12,832 nt of DNA from Clostridia bacterium (GTDB lineage Bacteria > Bacillota > Clostridia > Christensenellales > Borkfalkiaceae), in the NCBI GenBank assembly GCA_017631725.1, contig JAGBSS010000157.1, forward strand, positions 1 through 12,832, read 5' to 3'. The translations under genes and the position numbers were made by a program. The first letter of the stretch is position 1. Every line of letters begins with the position of its first letter. A model generated the notes under the pieces. That model was not told where the DNA came from and did not search any database. It worked only from the letters and a program-made list of their open reading frames with translations. Positions 7,354-12,832 of the stretch are shown in pieces.

Positions 7354-10300
7354 CTATTTAAAATATTTAGCAGCAGATTCGAATAATTTCATATCATAAT
7401 TGCCCATAACGTTTTTATACAATCCGCTTCCCCATCTTTCCGAGTGTCCCATTTTACCTAAAACTCTGCCATCTGGTGATAAAATACCTTCTATTGCCAT
7501 TGTAGAGTTGTTTGGGTTAAACTGAACGGAACTTGTTGCATTGCCGTTTAAATCAACGTATTGGGTTGCTACTTGTCCATTTTTAATAAGTTCGCTTAAA
7601 ACTTTTTCATCTGCAATAAATCTACCTTCGCCGTGAGAGATAGGAACGTTTATAATATCGCCAACGTTAACCCCTTTAAGCCAAGGAGATTTGTCTGAAA
7701 CAACCCTTGTTTGTACAATTTTAGATTGGTGACGTGCAATGCTATTAAAAGTAAGTGTTGGAGAGTTTTCACTTGGGTCTACAATTTTACCAAACGGAAC
7801 AAGACCTAATTTTATAAGTGCTTGGAATCCATTACAAATACCACACATTAAACCATCACGTTCGTTTAAAAGTGCGTGAACTTGTTCTTTAATGCTAGGA
7901 TTTCTAAAAAATGCCGTAATAAACTTACCAGAACCATCTGGTTCATCACCACCACTAAATCCACCAGGGATAAATATAATTTGAGAGTTTTTAATTTTAT
8001 CAGTAAAGGTATCTACAGATTTTGCAACACCTTCTGCACTTAAGTTGTTAATAACAAATATGTCGGCTTCTAAACCTGCACGTTCAACTGCTTTTGCTGA
8101 ATCGTATTCGCAGTTTGTTCCGGGGAATACAGGTATTAACACCTTTGGTTTTGCAACTTTAACGTTTGGCGCAAACACTTTGTTAGATACGAAAGATAAA
8201 TTTTCCGTTTTTTCTTCTGCTTTTATATTGCAAGAGAAAACGCTTTCAAGTTTGTTTTCGTATTTATTATTTAACGATTCCAACTTAACAGATTCGCCGT
8301 TAAATTCAATCTCTAAACTTTCCGTGGTATAACCTATGGTTTTGCCAATTTCTAAATTTTCGTTAAGTTCTAAAATAAAACTGCCGTAGTTATAGCCAAA
8401 AATATCTTTTAACGTTAAAGTGCTATCAAATTTAAAGCCAAAGCCGTTACCTATACAACATTTGTAAATTGCTTCTGCCACACCGCCAAAAGTTGGAGTA
8501 TAACAAGAAAGAACAACGCCCTTTCTCATAAGGTTAGTTACTGTAGAGAACACTTCTTTTAAAGAAGCAACTTCTGGCAAGCCGTCTTTTCCATATTTTG
8601 GTGAAATTATTACTACCTTATTGTTTGCGCCTTTAAATTCTGGCGAAATAATATCTTTAATTTTAGAAGTTGTAACTGCAAAGGAAACAAGTGTTGGTGG
8701 AACGTCTAAATTTTCAAAACTACCACTCATAGAGTCTTTACCACCGATAGCGGCAATTTCTAATTCCTTTTGAGCCCTAAACGCACCTAAAAGTGCAGAT
8801 AATGGCTTACCCCAACGGCTTGGGTCTTTTGCTACCCTTTCAAAATATTCTTGGAAAGTAAGATAAACGTCTTTAAATTCTGCACCCGTTGCAATAAGTT
8901 TACAAACAGATTCACAAACGGCAAGATATACGCCGTGGTATGGGCTTTTTTCGGTTATATATGGGTTAAAGCCCCAGCTCATTAAAGAACAATCTTCCGT
9001 ATCACCCTTTTCAAGTGAAATTTTGTGTACCATAGATTGAATTGGAGTGCGTTGATTTTTACCACCAAAAGGCATTAATACAGTGCCTGCACCAATGGTA
9101 GAGTCGAACCTTTCACTTAAGCCACGTTTAGAACAAACGTTAAGGTCTGAAACTAAACTTTCCATTTGACCAACAAAGTCGTTTCCAATTTCCTTTTCAA
9201 AGCCGTTTGTTTTTGCAGTTTTTACGTTTATATGTTTTTCTGCACCGTTAGAATTTAAGAATTCACGAGAAATGTCTACAATGGTCTTTCCGTTCCAAGT
9301 CATTTTAAGTCTTGGTTCGTTAGTCACCTTTGCAACAACCGTTGCTTCTAAGTTTTCTTTAGATGCTAATTCAATAAAACCTTCTACGTCTTTTGATTCT
9401 ACCACAACCGCCATACGTTCTTGCGATTCACTTATAGCAAGTTCAGTACCATCTAAACCATCGTATTTTTTAGGAACTGCGTTAAGGTCAATTTGTAAAC
9501 CATCTGCAAGTTCGCCAATAGCAACGGAAACACCACCTGCACCAAAGTCGTTACAACGTTTTATCATACGACTTGCAATTGGGTTCCTGAATAATCTTTG
9601 AAGTTTTCTTTCTTCTGGTGCGTTACCTTTTTGTACTTCTGCACCACAAGTTTCAAGTGAAGATAAGGTGTGAGATTTAGATGAACCTGTTGCACCACCG
9701 CAACCATCTCTACCCGTTCTGCCACCTAATAATATAATTATGTCCCCTTCTTCTGGTCTTTCACGGCGAACGTTTTCTTCTGGAGCGGCTGCAATAACTG
9801 CACCAATTTCCATACGTTTTGCCGCATAGCCATCGTGGTAAAGTTCATCTACCATACCCGTAGCAAGACCAATTTGGTTACCATAAGAAGAATAGCCTGC
9901 TGCCGCAGTTGTGACAATTTTACGTTGTGGAAGTTTGCCTTTAAGAGTCTCTGCAACAGGTTTTAATGGGTCAGCAGCACCTGTCACACGCATTGCTCCG
10001 TAAACGTAAGACCTGCCGGAAAGTGGGTCTCTTATAGCACCACCAATACAAGTTGCCGCACCACCAAATGGTTCTATTTCCGTTGGGTGATTGTGCGTTT
10101 CGTTTTTAAACAATAAAAGCCAAGGTTCTTGTTTGCCGTTTACTGTCACATTAATTTTAACCGTGCAAGCATTAATTTCTTCTGATTCGTCTAATTTATC
10201 TAACTTGCCAATACTTTTTAGATATTTAGCGGCAAGTGTACCAACGTCCATTAAGTTTATGGGCTTAACCCTATTTAATGCACGCCTTGTTTCTAAATAA

Positions 10301-11040
10301 TCTTGATAAGTTTTTTCTAAAAGTTCATCTTCAAACTCTACGTTATCTATAGTAGTTAAAAAGGTTGTATGACGGCAATGGTCAGACCAATAGGTATCTA
10401 TCATTCTGATTTCCGTGATAGTTGGGTCTTTGCCTTCACTAATAAAATATTGTTGACAAAAAGCAATATCATCTTGATCCATTGCTAAACCGTATTGTTT
10501 AACAAAAGACGCAAGTTCTTCTTTAGAAAGCTTGTTAAAGCCGGTTAAGGTTGCAACCGTTGTAGGAATTTCGTAATTAACCTTTAAAGTTTCAAACTCT
10601 GCCATAGATGCTTCTCTTGATTCTACAGGGTTAATAACGTATTTTTTAATTTCTGCAATTTCTTTTTCGGTAAGATCTCCATCTAAAACGTAAACCCTTG
10701 CCGTTTTTACAAGTGGTCTTTCCCCTTTAGAAATTATTTGCAAGCATTGTGCTGCAGAATCTGCACGTTGGTCAAACTGACCGGGGAGATATTCTACTGC
10801 AAAAACAATACCCTTAAAACTTTCCGTATTAAAAAGACAATTATCCGTTTGTGGTTCACTAAAAACAGTGTTTAAAGCGTAATTAAAAAGTTCTTTATCT
10901 ACGTTTTCTACGTCGTATCTGTTTATTACCCTTACACCCTTTAAATTTTTAATACCTAGAAAAGTATTAACGTCTGATAAAAGGGCTGTTGCTTCGTTGT
11001 CAAAGCCATTTTTTCTCTCTACGTAAACTCTATATACCAT
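7354..11040 (-). CDS. purL: Phosphoribosylformylglycinamidine synthase, large single-chain form
   Basis: PurL converts FGAR, glutamine and ATP to FGAM. At 1228 residues this is the single-chain form that fuses what B. subtilis makes as PurS, PurL (small) and PurQ. Order seen: a PurS-like N-terminus (about 1-150), the linker motif SDHCRHTTF (about 219-227), a first synthase half with ETHNHPTEIEPFGGAA (His316), a second half with GGKDSMSGSFE (766-776), and a class I glutaminase from about residue 1000. The glutaminase has nucleophile Cys1069 in GICNGFQ, SHGEGRF, and the His1199/Glu1201 pair of GHSER. All catalytic parts are therefore present. The sequence style (MVYRVYVERKNGFDNEA) is that of the clostridial/streptococcal clade rather than the E. 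coli one. Its ATG overlaps the purD stop by one base (TAATG), behind an AAGGAG site at 11057-11052. Confidence 0.97.
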   Translation of the reverse strand: MVYRVYVERKNGFDNEATALLSDVNTFLGIKNLKGVRVINRYDVENVDKELFNYALNTVFSEPQTDNCLFNTESFKGIVFAVEYLPGQFDQRADSAAQCLQIISKGERPLVKTARVYVLDGDLTEKEIAEIKKYVINPVESREASMAEFETLKVNYEIPTTVATLTGFNKLSKEELASFVKQYGLAMDQDDIAFCQQYFISEGKDPTITEIRMIDTYWSDHCRHTTFLTTIDNVEFEDELLEKTYQDYLETRRALNRVKPINLMDVGTLAAKYLKSIGKLDKLDESEEINACTVKINVTVNGKQEPWLLLFKNETHNHPTEIEPFGGAATCIGGAIRDPLSGRSYVYGAMRVTGAADPLKPVAETLKGKLPQRKIVTTAAAGYSSYGNQIGLATGMVDELYHDGYAAKRMEIGAVIAAAPEENVRRERPEEGDIIILLGGRTGRDGCGGATGSSKSHTLSSLETCGAEVQKGNAPEERKLQRLFRNPIASRMIKRCNDFGAGGVSVAIGELADGLQIDLNAVPKKYDGLDGTELAISESQERMAVVVESKDVEGFIELASKENLEATVVAKVTNEPRLKMTWNGKTIVDISREFLNSNGAEKHINVKTAKTNGFEKEIGNDFVGQMESLVSDLNVCSKRGLSERFDSTIGAGTVLMPFGGKNQRTPIQSMVHKISLEKGDTEDCSLMSWGFNPYITEKSPYHGVYLAVCESVCKLIATGAEFKDVYLTFQEYFERVAKDPSRWGKPLSALLGAFRAQKELEIAAIGGKDSMSGSFENLDVPPTLVSFAVTTSKIKDIISPEFKGANNKVVIISPKYGKDGLPEVASLKEVFSTVTNLMRKGVVLSCYTPTFGGVAEAIYKCCIGNGFGFKFDSTLTLKDIFGYNYGSFILELNENLEIGKTIGYTTESLEIEFNGESVKLESLNNKYENKLESVFSCNIKAEEKTENLSFVSNKVFAPNVKVAKPKVLIPVFPGTNCEYDSAKAVERAGLEADIFVINNLSAEGVAKSVDTFTDKIKNSQIIFIPGGFSGGDEPDGSGKFITAFFRNPSIKEQVHALLNERDGLMCGICNGFQALIKLGLVPFGKIVDPSENSPTLTFNSIARHQSKIVQTRVVSDKSPWLKGVNVGDIINVPISHGEGRFIADEKVLSELIKNGQVATQYVDLNGNATSSVQFNPNNSTMAIEGILSPDGRVLGKMGHSERWGSGLYKNVMGNYDMKLFESAAKYFK

Positions 11041-12314
11041 TACTTTAAATTCTCCTTAATAGAAAGCGCCTTTTTGCCTATATCGTTTCTTTTATACTTG
11101 TTTTCAAAATTTACTTTGTCCGTTAACTTATATGCTTTTTCTATAGCCGTTTCTAAATTTTTATCAACGGCAGTCACACCAACAACTCTGCCACCAGACG
11201 TTTTTAACACTCCGTTGTCAAGTTTTGCACCTGCAACAAAAATTTCGCCGTTAAAATCGCTATCGATTTTTATTTCATAGCCCGTTTGGTATTTTTCTGG
11301 ATAGCCGTTAGATGCTAAAATAACACAACAAGCACTATCGGTAGAAAATTCTACGTTTATTTTATCTAACGTGCCGTGTGTAGTTGCTTGCATAACGGTA
11401 AAAAGGTCGGTTTTTAAAAGTGGTAACACAACTTGAGTTTCAGGATCACCAAAACGGCAGTTATATTCTATAACCTTTGGACCTTCTTTTGTAATCATAA
11501 GACCAAAGTATAAACAACCCTTAAATGGTCTACCTTCGCTTACCATTGCGTTAATTGTTGGAATAAAAATTTCCTTTTCTGCACGAAGGGCAACTTCTGC
11601 CGTATAGCAAGGGTTTGGTGCAACCGTGCCCATACCACCCGTGTTTAATCCTTTATCAAAATCTTTTGCCCTTTTGTGGTCCATAGATGAAACCATAGGA
11701 ACAACAGTTTTACCATCGGTAAATGCTAAAACGGAAACCTCAGGACCGGTTAAAAATTCTTCTATAACAACGTTAGAACCACTTTCGCCAAACACCTTAT
11801 CTTCCATCATAGAAATTACGGCATCTTTTGCTTGCTCTACCGTTTCTGCAATGATAACGCCTTTGCCAAGTGCAAGCCCATCTGCTTTTACAACAACGGG
11901 GATTTTGCAAGTATCTAAATATTTTAAAGCACTATCTTTATCGGTAAACGCCATATATTCGGCAGTTGGAATACCATATTTTTTCATAAGATTTTTACTG
12001 AAAACCTTACTACCTTCTATTATAGCCGCCTTTTTATCTGGACCAAAACAAGCAATACCTTTTGCGTTTAATGCATCTACTGCACCTAAAACTAATGGAT
12101 CGTCTTGCGAAACTATTGCATAGTCTATTTTGTTTTCTACTGCAAAATCTACAATTTTGTCTATTTCTTTAACGCCAATGCCAACGCAAGTTGCATCGCT
12201 TGCAATACCGCCGTTTCCGGGAAGTGCAAAAATTTCCGTTACACTTTTGTTTTCTTTTATTTTCTTTATAATGGCGTGCTCTCTACCGCCGCCACCAACT
12301 ACTAAAATTTTCAT
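11040..12314 (-). CDS. purD: Phosphoribosylamine-glycine ligase (GAR synthetase)
   Basis: PurD joins glycine to phosphoribosylamine with ATP, giving GAR, the second step of purine synthesis. The 424 residues match the monofunctional bacterial enzyme; no PurM or PurN domain is fused. Seen: the N-terminal MKILVVGGGGREHA (1-14) and ALPGNGG (30-36), GPDKKAA (91-97), the ATP-grasp segment VVKADGLALGKGV (141-153), GLNTGGMGT (222-230), and the metal-binding EYNCRFGDPETQ (283-294). The start ATG has a GAGG-type site in the 11-bp gap after the purH-like gene. Its TAA shares one base with the purL ATG, so the two are probably translationally coupled. Frame is intact and no unusual residues were seen. 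Confidence 0.97.
   Translation of the reverse strand: MKILVVGGGGREHAIIKKIKENKSVTEIFALPGNGGIASDATCVGIGVKEIDKIVDFAVENKIDYAIVSQDDPLVLGAVDALNAKGIACFGPDKKAAIIEGSKVFSKNLMKKYGIPTAEYMAFTDKDSALKYLDTCKIPVVVKADGLALGKGVIIAETVEQAKDAVISMMEDKVFGESGSNVVIEEFLTGPEVSVLAFTDGKTVVPMVSSMDHKRAKDFDKGLNTGGMGTVAPNPCYTAEVALRAEKEIFIPTINAMVSEGRPFKGCLYFGLMITKEGPKVIEYNCRFGDPETQVVLPLLKTDLFTVMQATTHGTLDKINVEFSTDSACCVILASNGYPEKYQTGYEIKIDSDFNGEIFVAGAKLDNGVLKTSGGRVVGVTAVDKNLETAIEKAYKLTDKVNFENKYKRNDIGKKALSIKENLK
11052..11057 (-). promoter_or_regulatory. Ribosome binding site of purL inside the end of purD
   Basis: Minus-strand AAGGAG lies 11 bases before the purL ATG, within the last codons of purD. Together with the TAATG stop-start overlap it supports the purL start at 11040. 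Confidence 0.7.
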
Positions 12315-12325
12315 TTATCTGCCTC

Positions 12326-12832
12326 TTAATGGTGGAAAAGTCTCATACCGGTAAATGCCATAACCATACCGTATTTATCACACGCACCTATAACTAAATC
12401 GTCCCTAATAGAACCACCTGGTTCTGCAACGTAAGATACACCGCTGAGTTTTGCCCTTTCAATGTTATCACTAAATGGGAAGAAAGCATCTGAACCTAAA
12501 GAAACACCGCTTATGCCGTTTAAATATTCTCTAATTTCTTGGCTTGTTAAAGGTTTTGGTTGTTCGGTAAAATATTTTTGCCAATTTCCATCTGCAGTCA
12601 CATCTTCTTCGTTTTTGTTGATATAACCGTCTATAACGTTATCTCTTTCCGGTCTGCCAAGGGTTGGAAGGAAAGGAAGATTTAGCACCTTGTCGTGTTG
12701 ACGTAAAAACCAAGTATCTGCTTTTCCGCCTGCTAAACGTGTGCAGTGAATTCTGGATTGTTGACCTGCTCCAACGCCTATTGCTTGGCCATCGTAAGCA
12801 TAGCATACGGAGTTAGATTGAGTGTATTTTAA
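12326..12832 (-). CDS. purH: AICAR transformylase (PurH family), N-terminus cut by window edge
   Basis: This enzyme transfers a formyl group from 10-formyl-THF to AICAR, giving FAICAR, the step before IMP. The open frame runs without stop to the right edge, giving 168 C-terminal residues; the GTG codon at 12688 is internal, not a start. Seen: KYTQSNSVCY (2-11), IGVGAGQQSRIHCTRLA (18-34), RPERDNVID, GSDAFFPF (113-120), PGGSIRDD, and the C-terminal AFTGMRLFHH. About 88 residues separate the GAGQ and SDAFFPF motifs, against roughly 30 in classical bifunctional PurH as I recall it. That insert and the wording of the motifs fit the stand-alone clostridial-type transformylase of about 390 residues, which lacks the IMP cyclohydrolase domain. 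The missing N-terminal part prevents proof. It is the first visible gene of the purine block; purD follows after 11 bp. Confidence 0.92.
   Translation of the reverse strand, partial: LKYTQSNSVCYAYDGQAIGVGAGQQSRIHCTRLAGGKADTWFLRQHDKVLNLPFLPTLGRPERDNVIDGYINKNEEDVTADGNWQKYFTEQPKPLTSQEIREYLNGISGVSLGSDAFFPFSDNIERAKLSGVSYVAEPGGSIRDDLVIGACDKYGMVMAFTGMRLFHH

Noticed and set aside
9272..9601. 109-codon plus-strand open frame opposite purL
   Set aside because: Antisense shadow of the conserved PurL synthase domain; no ribosome site of note and no recognisable protein family.
11626..12123. 165-codon plus-strand open frame opposite purD
   Set aside because: It lies fully antisense to conserved purD codons, its protein is low-complexity Ser/Thr/Ile-rich without recognisable motifs, and it mirrors the codon bias of the gene on the other strand.
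12326..12688. Separate 120-residue protein starting at the GTG at 12688
   Set aside because: The same frame continues without a stop to the window edge and encodes conserved AICAR transformylase motifs (KYTQSNSVCY, GAGQQSRIHCTRLA), so the GTG is an internal valine codon.
1..12832. A hidden defence, mobile or novel multi-gene system
   Set aside because: All substantial space is occupied by nine recognisable purine and arginine biosynthesis genes with family-typical lengths and motifs; only one gap exceeds 20 bp and it holds no gene, tRNA, insertion element end or CRISPR-type repeat.

Overview
This window is a compact stretch of housekeeping biosynthesis genes. Every gene I can support lies on the minus strand, so transcription runs from the right edge (12832) to the left edge (1). 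DNA is AT-rich (roughly 35-40% GC by eye). Genes are packed at -8 to +12 bp, start with ATG behind AGGAG-type ribosome binding sites, and mostly end in TAA. This fits a low-GC Gram-positive, most likely an (uncultured?) member of the Clostridia. That placement rests on the large single-chain PurL, the AICAR transformylase form and the codon/RBS style; it is an inference and no taxonomic marker is present.

Right block (12832 to 5668), purine/one-carbon: the C-terminal part of an AICAR transformylase (purH-like, cut by the window edge), purD, a 1228-residue purL that overlaps purD's stop by one base, and fhs (formate-tetrahydrofolate ligase). PurD makes GAR, PurL turns FGAR into FGAM, and the AICAR transformylase consumes 10-formyl-THF, the product of Fhs. 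The block is therefore a purine operon that carries its own formyl-donor supply.

Junction (5667 to 5507): 161 bp without a gene. It holds a strong sigma-A-type promoter facing argG, a 14-bp perfect palindrome just upstream of its -35, and a set of AT-rich repeats resembling ArgR/AhrC half-sites. I see no convincing terminator after fhs, so purine transcripts may read into the arginine block.

Left block (5506 to 1), arginine: argG, argH, argC, argJ and the first 245 codons of argB, cut by the left edge. ArgB, ArgC and ArgJ belong to the acetylated glutamate-to-ornithine route with acetyl recycling by ArgJ; ArgG and ArgH convert citrulline to arginine. argD and argF are not visible and would be expected beyond the left edge or elsewhere.

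I found no mobile element, RNA gene, CRISPR array or defence system, and no sign of a wholly new system. The points most worth a second look are the short-form ArgC, the AICAR transformylase with a large insert typical of the stand-alone type, the repeat-rich argG control region, and a very consistent codon-pair preference (NAC before GTT/GTA) through the whole window.
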